The position numbers and the translations under genes are program-made. 60,414 bases of DNA from Microscillaceae bacterium. GTDB taxonomy: Bacteria > Bacteroidota > Bacteroidia > Cytophagales > Microscillaceae. The stretch spans positions 1-60,414 of the forward strand of contig JAABSX010000023.1 of assembly GCA_011390205.1 (NCBI GenBank). The letters run 5' to 3'. This document shows positions 42,719 through 51,748 of this stretch, one piece after another (positions within the stretch are counted from its first letter, which is position 1; every line of letters starts with the position of its first letter). A model generated the notes under the pieces. That model ran no database searches, was not told where the DNA came from, and worked only from the letters and a program-made list of their open reading frames with translations.

Positions 42719-44515
42719 CTATGCTTCAAATGTTTTTTGATAATCTTGTTTGAATTTTTTGTAAAATACTGCATTTTGTACCTTGTCTGTATGAATTTCA
42801 AGCAGCTTTGCCTGTGTGCCATCTAGTGCATAAAACTCTTGAAGTGTCTGTGCGATGTCTGTTTCATTTTGTAATGTGCGATAAGCAAGCCCAAAATCAC
42901 GGGCAGTATTTTCAGCATTTAGTTTTTGCTCTGTCTCAAAGTATGTTTCAAACTCAGGTTGTTGGCTTGGCCCGTCAATCATTCTAAAAATATTTCCGCC
43001 GTGGTTATTGAGCAAAATAATCCTGAGATTGTGGGGCAGTTGGTTGTTCCAGAGGGCATTTCGGTCATAAAAAAAAGCCAAATCACCAATCAGTAAGACG
43101 ACCCTTTTATCGGGCTGCGCCATCGCTGCGCCTACTGCGGTGCTCATGCAGCCATCTATGCCACTTGTGCCCCTATTTGCAAAGACCTCTATGTCTGCCT
43201 TTTTGGAGCGTAGGTGTGGAGAAAATCCCCACAGATTGGCATATCTGATGGGCATAGAGTTAGAGATGTGTAAAACAGTATGCTCAGGCAAGTTGTGTAA
43301 GACTTCACCCACTACTAGCATTTCTGGCAGATGTGCTTCTGTATCTGAGGGGTAGGTATATAAAAATTTATCTGCTTTCTGCGCTGCTTCTTGCCACAGA
43401 TTAAGGTAAGGGCTGTCTTCTTCGGGTTCGCCTTGCAGCAGGTTTTTAAAATCCAAATCGTGAAAAAGATTTCTAAAAAAATCACGTGCTTCTAGAGGGA
43501 TGATGTGCGTAACAGACTGAAAAGTATCTACGATTGTATCTCCTTGCTGCAAATGCCAGTGCACCGTGGCAGGGTAGCGGCGCAAGAAATTTTTAAGACT
43601 TTTAGACAAAAAGGCATTGCCAAAAGTAATCAGAAGCTCAGGCTGCAGAGATGCCAAGAAATCAGTATTTGAGCGAGATAAAAAAATATCTTGCCGCTGA
43701 ATGACCTCAGGCATAGAGGCAAGGTTGGCGGGTAAATCTGCTACGATGGGCACTTTATAATCTTGGTGCAGGTGTTTGAGGCTGTCTATCAGATCTGTAT
43801 CTAAGAAGCCTTGCCCTGCCACGATGAGCTTATGCTCATAGCTTTCCCATTGTTCTAAGAGGTTTTGCCATGTGCGAGTTTCTATCTTTGTTTGTGTGCT
43901 GACCTGCCGAATCATTCTTGTATTCTTAGGATACTCGAATACAGTCTCGGCAGCCGGGTAAAAGGGTTCACGAAAGGGGAGATTGATATGCACAGGCCCT
44001 GCAGGGGCTTTGCGTGCTGTGATGAGTGCTTCATGAAAAATCCGCTCAGCATGCCACTGGCTGTCTGCATGGCTTTGCACCATAGGGAGATTAAAAGAAG
44101 CCTTGATATTTTTTCCGTAAATAGGATGCTGTCTGATGGCTTGGTTGTCGGCTTGGTCTATCCATTCAGGTGGGCGGTCTGCCGTCAATATGATGAGAGG
44201 GACTTGCTGATAAAAAGCCTCTGCGATGGCAGGGGCATAATTAAGGGCTGCCGTGCCTGAGGTGCATGCAATGCCTACCAAGGGGTATTCATTGAAATTT
44301 TTGTCTTTGATGCCTTCACTGAGGCATTGTTGTGCCATTCCTAGAGCCGTATAAGCGGCTGAGCGCTCATCGGAGAGGGTATAAGTAGCTATGTGTGGGT
44401 GCCTATGGAATGCAAAAGTAAGCGGTGCAACCCTTGACCCTGGTGATAAGATTACTTTTTTGAGCCCGTGCTGAGCACAAATTTGAATACAAGATAGCAA
44501 AAAATTATAAGGCAT
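42719..44515 (-). CDS. menD: 2-succinyl-5-enolpyruvyl-6-hydroxy-3-cyclohexene-1-carboxylate synthase
   Basis: The ThDP-dependent enzyme that joins isochorismate and 2-oxoglutarate in menaquinone synthesis. At 598 aa it is slightly long. Near the N-terminus are LSPGSRVAPLTFAF (substrate and ThDP contacts), GTAALNYAPAIAEAF and LTADRPPEW. In the C-terminal third are ANRGTSGIDGCMSTAVGAA and the ThDP/Mg motif GDLAFFYDRNALWN...LNNHGGNIF. No other men genes are in the window. Confidence 0.95.
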   Translation of the reverse strand: MPYNFLLSCIQICAQHGLKKVILSPGSRVAPLTFAFHRHPHIATYTLSDERSAAYTALGMAQQCLSEGIKDKNFNEYPLVGIACTSGTAALNYAPAIAEAFYQQVPLIILTADRPPEWIDQADNQAIRQHPIYGKNIKASFNLPMVQSHADSQWHAERIFHEALITARKAPAGPVHINLPFREPFYPAAETVFEYPKNTRMIRQVSTQTKIETRTWQNLLEQWESYEHKLIVAGQGFLDTDLIDSLKHLHQDYKVPIVADLPANLASMPEVIQRQDIFLSRSNTDFLASLQPELLITFGNAFLSKSLKNFLRRYPATVHWHLQQGDTIVDTFQSVTHIIPLEARDFFRNLFHDLDFKNLLQGEPEEDSPYLNLWQEAAQKADKFLYTYPSDTEAHLPEMLVVGEVLHNLPEHTVLHISNSMPIRYANLWGFSPHLRSKKADIEVFANRGTSGIDGCMSTAVGAAMAQPDKRVVLLIGDLAFFYDRNALWNNQLPHNLRIILLNNHGGNIFRMIDGPSQQPEFETYFETEQKLNAENTARDFGLAYRTLQNETDIAQTLQEFYALDGTQAKLLEIHTDKVQNAVFYKKFKQDYQKTFEA

Positions 44516-44768
44516 AAGATTGTAAACTAAGGTTTTTTTTGCAAATTTACATTTTGATGTTAATAAATAACATGGTTCAATCTTCTCACTCGGCTAGTTT
44601 TAGCGAATGGCAAGATTATTTCATAATCACTAACAAGGCTGATACAAGTTTTGGTGCATTTTTCGAGGGTTTAAGATGTAAAAACCATCTCAATATCACA
44701 CGAGAACTAAAAACCCTATCTGCCTAAAATTAGTTTTTTTTGCTAATTTATCTTAATTTTGACAAGAT

Positions 44769-45311
44769 ATGCTAGACGTGTATAATTATTATAAGCAAAT
44801 GCAGGAACAATGCGTTATCCTGTATTTCAAGGGGGAGATTACCAATAGTCTTCTCACCTCTATACTTCAGCTAGTAGATGACCGGCTGGAGCATAAAAGT
44901 GAGAATGTAAAAACAAAAAAAAAGGTTTTTAGTGTACTCTTGGAATGCTTGCAGAACATTTACAACTATCAGCAACTAAATGAGTTTGAGCGTGATAACC
45001 TGCTATCTGCTGCACTGATGGTTCGCCGTACTGAGGATTCTTATCATATCATTACGGGCAATTTTGTGAAAAATGACATCATTCATTTTCTTAAATCTAA
45101 AATAGACAAAGTAAATGAGCTTGATGCAGAGGCTTTAAAGGATTTTTACAAGGAAGTACTTTTGGTAAGTGAACCAACACCCAACGGAGGGGCGGGCTTG
45201 GGCATTATAGACATTGCCCGCAAATCTGGCAGTGAGATATTCTACCATTTTGAACCATCCGAAGAAAACTATTCTTTTTATAGTTTAGAAGTAAAAATAC
45301 CTTTGCAGTAA
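44769..45311 (+). CDS. siaB: SiaB-family protein kinase
   Basis: A 180-aa GHKL-type kinase like the SiaB partner of SiaC. The N box is SVLLECLQNIYNY and the ATP lid region is GGAGLGIIDIARKSG. In the Pseudomonas SiaABCD system, SiaB phosphorylates SiaC and the phosphatase SiaA removes the phosphate. The next gene is siaC (66 bases away). The upstream gap contains TAATTTTG at 44754-44761, only 8 bases before the ATG, so if that is the -7 box the leader is almost absent. Confidence 0.85.
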   Translation: MLDVYNYYKQMQEQCVILYFKGEITNSLLTSILQLVDDRLEHKSENVKTKKKVFSVLLECLQNIYNYQQLNEFERDNLLSAALMVRRTEDSYHIITGNFVKNDIIHFLKSKIDKVNELDAEALKDFYKEVLLVSEPTPNGGAGLGIIDIARKSGSEIFYHFEPSEENYSFYSLEVKIPLQ

Positions 45312-45376
45312 CCTAGTGTAGCTTGTCTGCCTAGCTTGAGTTTTATTAAAAATAAAAGATTAGTACACATATATTA

Positions 45377-45754
45377 ATGGAAAATATACAATTAGAAGGA
45401 ACTGGACGCACACCCGAGGTTAGCTTTAACGCCCAAACAGGTGATTTATCTATCTCTGGGAGGTCTATCCCCGAAAATTCGATAGCATTTTATCAACCAT
45501 TGTTTGATTGGTTAGATGCGTATATTCAAGTGCCGTGTCCAGAAACTATCTTTGAGTTTAACTTAGAGTATTTTAATACAAGTTCTTCCAAGTGCATATT
45601 AGATATGCTCAGAAAATTAGAAGCACTCTCCGAAAAACGCCACGATACCAGAGTAAAATGGTATTTTGATGAAGGAGATGAAGATATGGAAGAGTCAGGG
45701 AATGATTTCAAATCTTTGATTAATCTTGATATAGAGTTAGTAATGAAATCTTGA
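45377..45754 (+). CDS. siaC: SiaC-family regulatory phosphoprotein (DUF1987)
   Basis: A 125-aa DUF1987 protein. Present are the family's conserved TGDLSISGRSIPENSIAFYQPL and EYFNTSSSKCILDML. Residue T68 in the N-T-S-S motif falls at the same position as the phosphorylated Thr68 of Pseudomonas SiaC. In that system unphosphorylated SiaC binds and activates a diguanylate cyclase; here no GGDEF gene is visible, so the downstream target is unknown. A coiled-coil gene starts 11 bases later. Confidence 0.88.
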   Translation: MENIQLEGTGRTPEVSFNAQTGDLSISGRSIPENSIAFYQPLFDWLDAYIQVPCPETIFEFNLEYFNTSSSKCILDMLRKLEALSEKRHDTRVKWYFDEGDEDMEESGNDFKSLINLDIELVMKS

Positions 45755-45764
45755 GCATTTACTC

Positions 45765-46358
45765 ATGGCAACTGAACAACCCAAAGATGTTTTTGAGAAA
45801 GAGGTGCAAGTGCTTGAGCGTGCCAAAGCCTTGCTGCTCATAAAGAATAAGTCAGTAGAAGAAATTGCACAAGAGTACAAAGACCTCAGCCATGAGTATG
45901 AAAACTTGCTGAATGATGCCCGTGTGATGACACGGGTCAGTGATAGGTTACAGATACGCCTCAATCGTGCTTATGACGAGCTGCACAATACCAATGACGA
46001 ACTCAACCAAACTAATGACAAGCTTAACCAAGCCAATGACGACCTTATACAGAGTACTGAGGAAATCAACCGAAAAAGGATTGTGCTGCAAAGTATGGTA
46101 GATGAGCTGACCAAAACTAGGATCAGTAAACGAGCGACTACGATCACACTCACTGCTGCTATCTTCTTATTCGTTGTTACCGAGGTGTTTTTTGACCCGA
46201 TTATCGATAAATACTTTGAGAATGACTTCTACTTTAACCTTATCCTAAAATTGTTTTTTGCACTGATGCTCAAGCCCATTGATTACCTTGTAGAGTGGTA
46301 TTTATTACAAGACATCAAAAGGAAGAGCAAGCACAGCGCTGTGGTAGTTTCTGAATAA
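45765..46358 (+). CDS. Coiled-coil membrane protein of the Sia-type operon
   Basis: A 197-aa protein. Residues of about 40-120 are a long coiled coil, with exact seven-residue steps ELHNTND, ELNQTND, KLNQAND and DLIQSTE. Two TM stretches follow (TITLTAAIFLFVVTEVF and LILKLFFALMLKPI) with a basic tail. No enzymatic motif is seen. The 11-base spacing behind siaC suggests it is the membrane target or scaffold of the switch, which is inference. Confidence 0.7.
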   Translation: MATEQPKDVFEKEVQVLERAKALLLIKNKSVEEIAQEYKDLSHEYENLLNDARVMTRVSDRLQIRLNRAYDELHNTNDELNQTNDKLNQANDDLIQSTEEINRKRIVLQSMVDELTKTRISKRATTITLTAAIFLFVVTEVFFDPIIDKYFENDFYFNLILKLFFALMLKPIDYLVEWYLLQDIKRKSKHSAVVVSE

Positions 46359-46392
46359 TGTAGGTTAAAAACCATTCTCTTCTTTAGGTAAG

Positions 46393-46896
46393 TTAAGAGA
46401 CCGTTTTATTCCCTTTAGACAGTACTTCGTCACGGTCTAGTTTACTCACTTCTCCATTATTGGCTACTTCAAAATACCCTCCGATGATGTTATAATTCAC
46501 GGCATCATATTCAGGAGCAATGATTTCTTGGGCATTTTTATCTATCAACCCGTATTTGCCATTAAGCAATACTTTGGCATAGTCTCCATTGTAGCCATAG
46601 ATTTTGTCATACTTAGGCTTGATGATAGTTTCCCCTTTTTTGTTGATAAACCCAAATTTATTGCCAACTTTAACCTTGGCATAGTCCCCTACAAAATAAG
46701 AAACAGACTCAAAATCAAGAGGGATGACCTCTTCGCCAGCCTCGTTAATCATGCCGTACTTTTCGCCTTGGCTCACGATGGCATAACCCCTGACGAAGGC
46801 TTCTTGCTTGTCATATTTGCTTTGGCAAGCACCCAACAAAAAGCTAAGGCCTGTATAAAGCACTAAAAAAATAAGTGTTTTGGTATTGGAAAGCAT
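46393..46896 (-). CDS. WG-repeat lipoprotein
   Basis: A 167-aa lipoprotein (LSFLLGAC-QSK, Cys 24). About five WG-type repeats follow with the pattern YGMINEAGEEVIPLDFESV, FGFINKKGETIIKPKYDKI and YGLIDKNAQEIIAPEYDAV. These fold as beta hairpin repeats of unknown function on the cell surface. It is convergent with the coiled-coil gene (34 bases). Confidence 0.85.
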   Translation of the reverse strand: MLSNTKTLIFLVLYTGLSFLLGACQSKYDKQEAFVRGYAIVSQGEKYGMINEAGEEVIPLDFESVSYFVGDYAKVKVGNKFGFINKKGETIIKPKYDKIYGYNGDYAKVLLNGKYGLIDKNAQEIIAPEYDAVNYNIIGGYFEVANNGEVSKLDRDEVLSKGNKTVS

Positions 46897-47201
46897 AAAC
46901 TAAATTAAATTATGTTTGGTAAATACGAAGCTAAAAATATGCAAATTTTAGCTTGTACGCTCATTTAAACACAATGCCGAAGAGATTGTTATGTCAGGTG
47001 CATCAATAAAAAACGATTTAAAGGGGTATATATGAGTTTTTGGGCTCAAAAGCACATCAATATCTAGACATACATTACTTTGGTATTTATGGTAAATACT
47101 ATAATATTACATCAGCATATCTCAGTATATAAGCATATATTTGTATGTTTTTTGTTCACTATCTTTAAGTTACTGTTGCTAGTCAGAATATTAGAATTTC
47201 T
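46897..47201. other. Divergent intergenic region
   Basis: About 305 AT-rich bases between the WG-repeat lipoprotein and the histidine kinase. A -7 box (47136-47143) faces the kinase; otherwise I see nothing. Confidence 0.5.
47136..47143 (+). promoter_or_regulatory. Candidate -7 box for the histidine kinase gene
   Basis: TATATTTG is a perfect Bacteroidota -7 box, 58 bases before the ATG at 47202. No convincing TTTG box is found at the expected -33 position. Confidence 0.4.
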
Positions 47202-49226
47202 ATGAGGATATTCCTTGTTATATTTTTAAGCCTTTCTGTATATCTCAATCTACTGGGTCAAGTTCCGCAAAATGTCTTTAAGTTAAATGAGCTTGAGGCT
47301 GATTATACAGCTTTGAATAAATATCTTTTCGTGTGGGAAGATACAAGTAATGGTGTATCTTTTCAATCACTTCCTCTTCACAAATTTAGCCCTTATCAGC
47401 CCACATCAAAGGCGCAAAACCCCTACACAAGCTACTGGGGCAAGATAACAATTCAAAGTAGACTAGACAGAGATACTGACTGGATACTGTATCTGGGTGG
47501 TTTTTTTATCAATGAGGCAGAGGTGTATATTTGCTCTTCTCAGGATACACTATTGAAAAAGACGGGAAGTCTGCTGCCACTTTCAGAAAAAGACATCAAG
47601 CAAGAAAGAAATGCAAATGTATCTATTTTCTTACCTGCCCAAAAGGAAGTAACTGTTTTTATGAAGATACACAACATAGACAAGAAGCCGCTTCAGTTTG
47701 ATGTAAGATTAGAACGCCCCTATACTTGGATGCAAAACATCAACAAACGCGCATGGAGGCAGGGTATTTTTCAGGGTTTTATGTGGATTATGTTTGCTTA
47801 TCATATGCTAATTTACGTCTATAGCCGTAATAAAAGCTACCTAATATACAGTCTATACATTTTGTCTAATAGCATTTATTTTTTTAATTATTACTTTTTT
47901 AGCATTGAGTTATTGTTTCCTGAGCAGCCATGGCTTTTTCTGTATTTTTATATCCTCTCTACCTCGTGCATCCCTTTGTTTTATGTACAGTTTCATCGTT
48001 TGTTTTTAAATGCACAAAAAAATACACCGAAATATGACAAACTAATGCTTCTCTGGATTTATATCCGACTGGCAGAGTTTGCCTTGGTGATGTTTTTGGC
48101 TATTTATGATTTTAACTATCACTTGGTGCACATCATTCATCCTAATTTTGCACTATTTGAGGCAGCTGTATTTGTGATATTTTTGTTTTTTATTTTTCAA
48201 AAAGAAAACAGACAGACTTACTTCATAGTAGGAGGGGCACTGTGTCTGCACCTAGGCTTGGTAACCAGTATTGTGAGTAGTCAGTATCTAAAATTAGGCA
48301 GTGGAAATTTAATTTTTGAGAGTGGTATTGTATTAGAAATCTTCATCTTTGCCCTAGGGCTTGGTTACAAACTCAAGCAAAGCGAACTGGAAAAAAGAAA
48401 CTATCAAAGCGCTCTCATAAATGAACTCCAAAAAAATGCAGTCTTGCTCAAACAAGCACAAGAAGTACAACTCAAATCCAATCAGAAGCTAGAAGTTCAG
48501 GTCAAAGAAAGAACCAGAGAACTCCATGATTTGAGTGATTTTAAAAGCCAGTTACTCTCTATCATTAGCCATGATTTTCGCAGTCCACTTACCAATCTCA
48601 AAGGAGTACTGTCTTTTTTAGATAGCTCAGAATTATCTGAAGGCGAAATAAAAATCATTCAGAGAGCTATGGAACAAAAAGTAGATAATACACTGACTTT
48701 ACTGGACAATCTCCTCAACTGGTCTAAATCACAAATGGACGGGCTTGTCATCAACAAAGAAGAAATCAATCTATACCAGCTTATTCAAGACAACATTGCT
48801 TTGTTTTTGAGTGCCATCCAGAGCAAACAAATCGCTGTATTGAGCGAAGTGCCTTCAGACCTTGTCATAGAAGCTGACCACAATATGATGGACTCTGTAG
48901 TCAGAAATCTTCTCTCCAATGCCATTAAGTTTACATCCACAGAAGGAAAAATATTTATCAGAGCACAGCAAATAGAAAACAAGGTAGAAATCGGCATACA
49001 AGATACAGGTATAGGCATGAGCAAAGAAATGCAATTGAGCCTCTTAGAGAATAAAAAAGTCATGAACCAGACCACACCAGGTACTCATAATGAGCGAGGC
49101 TCTGGGCTTGGCTTACTGCTTTGCAAAGATTTTATAGAAAAAAATAATGGCATATTTAGACTAGAAAGTAAAATAGGTGAAGGGACAATTTTTACTTTTA
49201 ACTTGCCCATCATCGCAAAAAAATAA
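47202..49226 (+). CDS. 7TM-DISM sensor histidine kinase
   Basis: A 674-aa membrane kinase. A signal peptide (MRIFLVIFLSLSVYLNLLG) precedes a 7TMR-DISMED2-like periplasmic beta domain (about 30-175: YWGKITIQSRLD, WILYLGGFFINEAEVYI). Seven TM helices follow (about 185-390), then a coiled coil. The kinase has LLSIISHDFRSPLTNLKGVL (phospho-His), VVRNLLSNAIKFTS, IQDTGIGMS and ERGSGLGLLLCKDF. It is complete. It sits between the Sia genes and the PP2C phosphatase and may feed into that circuit, but no regulator is next to it. Confidence 0.92.
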   Translation: MRIFLVIFLSLSVYLNLLGQVPQNVFKLNELEADYTALNKYLFVWEDTSNGVSFQSLPLHKFSPYQPTSKAQNPYTSYWGKITIQSRLDRDTDWILYLGGFFINEAEVYICSSQDTLLKKTGSLLPLSEKDIKQERNANVSIFLPAQKEVTVFMKIHNIDKKPLQFDVRLERPYTWMQNINKRAWRQGIFQGFMWIMFAYHMLIYVYSRNKSYLIYSLYILSNSIYFFNYYFFSIELLFPEQPWLFLYFYILSTSCIPLFYVQFHRLFLNAQKNTPKYDKLMLLWIYIRLAEFALVMFLAIYDFNYHLVHIIHPNFALFEAAVFVIFLFFIFQKENRQTYFIVGGALCLHLGLVTSIVSSQYLKLGSGNLIFESGIVLEIFIFALGLGYKLKQSELEKRNYQSALINELQKNAVLLKQAQEVQLKSNQKLEVQVKERTRELHDLSDFKSQLLSIISHDFRSPLTNLKGVLSFLDSSELSEGEIKIIQRAMEQKVDNTLTLLDNLLNWSKSQMDGLVINKEEINLYQLIQDNIALFLSAIQSKQIAVLSEVPSDLVIEADHNMMDSVVRNLLSNAIKFTSTEGKIFIRAQQIENKVEIGIQDTGIGMSKEMQLSLLENKKVMNQTTPGTHNERGSGLGLLLCKDFIEKNNGIFRLESKIGEGTIFTFNLPIIAKK

Positions 49227-49422
49227 TACAAGCATTGGCTTGATTCGGCATAATCTATGAACTTAATGCACCTGAAAGTTTGCTTTAGAAAAAATAAAAC
49301 TAATTCTAATTAAACAAACGGCAGTGCTAAACATCATCCGAAAAAAATGCATAAACAATCAGCAAAAAAAATGGTCTAGTATATGTTTAAACGTGTAGCA
49401 TGTTTTATAAAAACTGAATCAT

Positions 49423-51600
49423 ATGAGAAAAATTTTATATTGTCTGGCATTCCTACTTCTCTCTTATACATCTCAAGCTCAAAAAGCAGACAGCCTCAAA
49501 AGGCTGATTCAGACAAAAGGCATTGCAGACTCTACCAGAATACTTGCCATCATAGATCTGGCCATAGAGTACCGCAACACCCATACAGATACTTGCCTCT
49601 CATTGTCAAAAAAAGCCTTAGCACTCGCCAAAAAATCCCAATATGCTAAAGGAATGGGGCGTGCCAACCGTGCCATAGGTATCTATTATTATGTGAAGAC
49701 AGACTATGAAAAAGCCCTCGAATATTACCAAAAAGCACTCCCACTTATAGAAGAAGCAGCAGATAAAAGAGACCTCGCTTGGGTCTATACCAACATAGGC
49801 TCGGTCTATAAAAATCAAGGAGATTACCAAAAAACCATAGATTATTATTACAAAAGCCTCAAAGCATTTGAAGCCATCCGTGACCTGACAGGGGCGGGCT
49901 GGGCCTATGGAAATCTTGGGCAAATATATGCCAACCTCGGAAATGCAGAAAAATCACTGGATTACTACCTCAAAAGCCTCGAGCTCAGACTGCAAGTAGG
50001 GCACCCACCTGATGTAGCCGTGGCCTACACCAGCATCGGGAAGGCTTACGAAAAAACTAAAAACTATGATAAATCCATAGAATATCATCAAAAAAGCCTT
50101 AATATCTATCAAAAAATAAAAGATTATAACGGAATGGCCTTTACCTATGATTATATGGCAAATATACTGCTAGGCCAGAAACAATACCAAGGTGTGTTAC
50201 CATATTTGGACAAAAGTCTTGATTTTGCACAAAATGCGGACAACAAAGGAATCATCTGTGAAATTTATATCTCTTATGCAAGATACTACAACGCAAAAGA
50301 AGAATACAACAGAGCACTTGACTTTGCCCAAAAAGCACTCAAGATGGCACGCAATATCGGACAAATTAATTTAGAAATAGAAGCTGCATTTCAGACACGT
50401 GAAGCCGCCAAAAAACTCAATCAATACCGAATAGCTTATGAATCCTTTGAATTTTATCAAAAACTCGTAGATAGCCTAGACAATCAAGAAAATAAAAAAG
50501 CAGCCCTGCAAAAAGACTTTCAATTCAAGGAACAAAAACAAAAATTAGAGCGAGAGAAAAAAGAACTCGAGCTACAAGCCCAAATCAAAGAGCAAAAAGT
50601 CTATGGCTATATCTTTATGATAAGTTTTGTGATAGTACTGGCTTTTACGGCTTTTGTAGCCTATGCTTATCAAAATAAGAAAAAAGCAAACGTACTACTT
50701 GCCGAGCAGCAGAACGAAATCGTGATGCAAAACGAAGAACTTCACCAAAATCAAGAAGAACTCATCACCCTCAATGACCTGCTCACCAGCCAAAAAGGAG
50801 AAGTGGAATCTCTCTTCTCAAAACTCATCATTACCTCAGAGCAGCTCAATAAAAGTATCCGATATGCTTCAAGGATTCAAGAACTGATGCTACCCGAAAA
50901 AACAGATTTAGATAAATTTTTTACAGATAAATTCATCATCTACAGACCCAAAGATGTGGTCTCGGGTGATTTTTATTGGTTTTCGCAAATAAATCCACAG
51001 AAGGCTATTTTGGTAGTAGCTGATTGCACAGGGCATGGTGTGCCAGGGGCTTTTATGAGCATGCTAGGCTCTACACTGCTGCACCAGATTATCAACATCA
51101 ATAGGGTCTATAACCCTGCACAAATCTTGCATTACCAGCACATCAATATTCAAAACCTCCTCAAACAAAACGCAGGAAAAAATAATGATGGCATGGACAT
51201 AAGTGTCTGCCTGCTCGAAAAAAATCCAGACACAGCCACCACAGTACTTACTTTTGCTGCCGCAAAATCTTCCATCTATATCAGAAATAAAGAAAAATTA
51301 GAGAAATTAGATGGAGATAGGCATTTTTTGGGTGGAATGGATACAGTTGCAGGCTCTTTTAACAACCATACCCGAATACTGTCAGAGGGGGATTTTTTAT
51401 ATCTATTTACCGATGGGCTTTGTGACCAAAATAACAACAAACGCAAAAGAATCGGAAATGCAGCCATAGAAAATGTCCTCAATGAAAATTACCATAAAAA
51501 CCTCAATACACAAAAACAAGTACTGTTTAGATTACTCGAGCATCACCAACAACACGAAAATCAAAGAGATGACATCACCTTCTTAGGGCTTAAGATTTAG
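49423..51600 (+). CDS. TPR-containing membrane PP2C phosphatase (SpoIIE type)
   Basis: A 725-aa protein. After a signal peptide (MRKILYCLAFLLLSYTSQAQ) come about six TPR units (AWVYTNIGSVYKNQGDYQKTIDYYYKSL and similar) in the periplasm, a TM helix (YIFMISFVIVLAFTAFVAYAY, about 395-415), a coiled coil and a cytoplasmic SpoIIE/PP2C domain with RPKDVVSGDFYWF, VVADCTGHGVPGAFMSMLG, NNDGMDIS and LYLFTDGLCDQ (metal Asp residues present). Such phosphatases reverse SiaB-type kinases in partner switches, and SiaC could be its substrate. It is about 3.7 kb downstream of siaC on the same strand. Confidence 0.9.
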   Translation: MRKILYCLAFLLLSYTSQAQKADSLKRLIQTKGIADSTRILAIIDLAIEYRNTHTDTCLSLSKKALALAKKSQYAKGMGRANRAIGIYYYVKTDYEKALEYYQKALPLIEEAADKRDLAWVYTNIGSVYKNQGDYQKTIDYYYKSLKAFEAIRDLTGAGWAYGNLGQIYANLGNAEKSLDYYLKSLELRLQVGHPPDVAVAYTSIGKAYEKTKNYDKSIEYHQKSLNIYQKIKDYNGMAFTYDYMANILLGQKQYQGVLPYLDKSLDFAQNADNKGIICEIYISYARYYNAKEEYNRALDFAQKALKMARNIGQINLEIEAAFQTREAAKKLNQYRIAYESFEFYQKLVDSLDNQENKKAALQKDFQFKEQKQKLEREKKELELQAQIKEQKVYGYIFMISFVIVLAFTAFVAYAYQNKKKANVLLAEQQNEIVMQNEELHQNQEELITLNDLLTSQKGEVESLFSKLIITSEQLNKSIRYASRIQELMLPEKTDLDKFFTDKFIIYRPKDVVSGDFYWFSQINPQKAILVVADCTGHGVPGAFMSMLGSTLLHQIININRVYNPAQILHYQHINIQNLLKQNAGKNNDGMDISVCLLEKNPDTATTVLTFAAAKSSIYIRNKEKLEKLDGDRHFLGGMDTVAGSFNNHTRILSEGDFLYLFTDGLCDQNNNKRKRIGNAAIENVLNENYHKNLNTQKQVLFRLLEHHQQHENQRDDITFLGLKI

Positions 51601-51692
51601 TACTGATGCTTCGCACACGCTTTGTCAAAGGTATTTTTATATAAACCCATTCTAAAATAGTCTAAAAATATCTGATTGCAAGTGCTTTTACT

Positions 51693-51700
51693 TATCTTTG
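51693..51700 (+). promoter_or_regulatory. Candidate -7 box of the aconitase gene
   Basis: TATCTTTG is a perfect TAnnTTTG box 49 bases before the ATG at 51749. The upstream TTG at 51676 is too close to be the -33 box. Confidence 0.45.
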
Positions 51701-51748
51701 TTTTGTAGTTTATTTTTTGTTTAACTATTCAAACTAATACAATTCATT

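Noticed and set aside
44539-44727. 62-codon frame between menD and siaB
   Set aside because: It has no recognisable family or start signal; it occupies the divergent promoter region.
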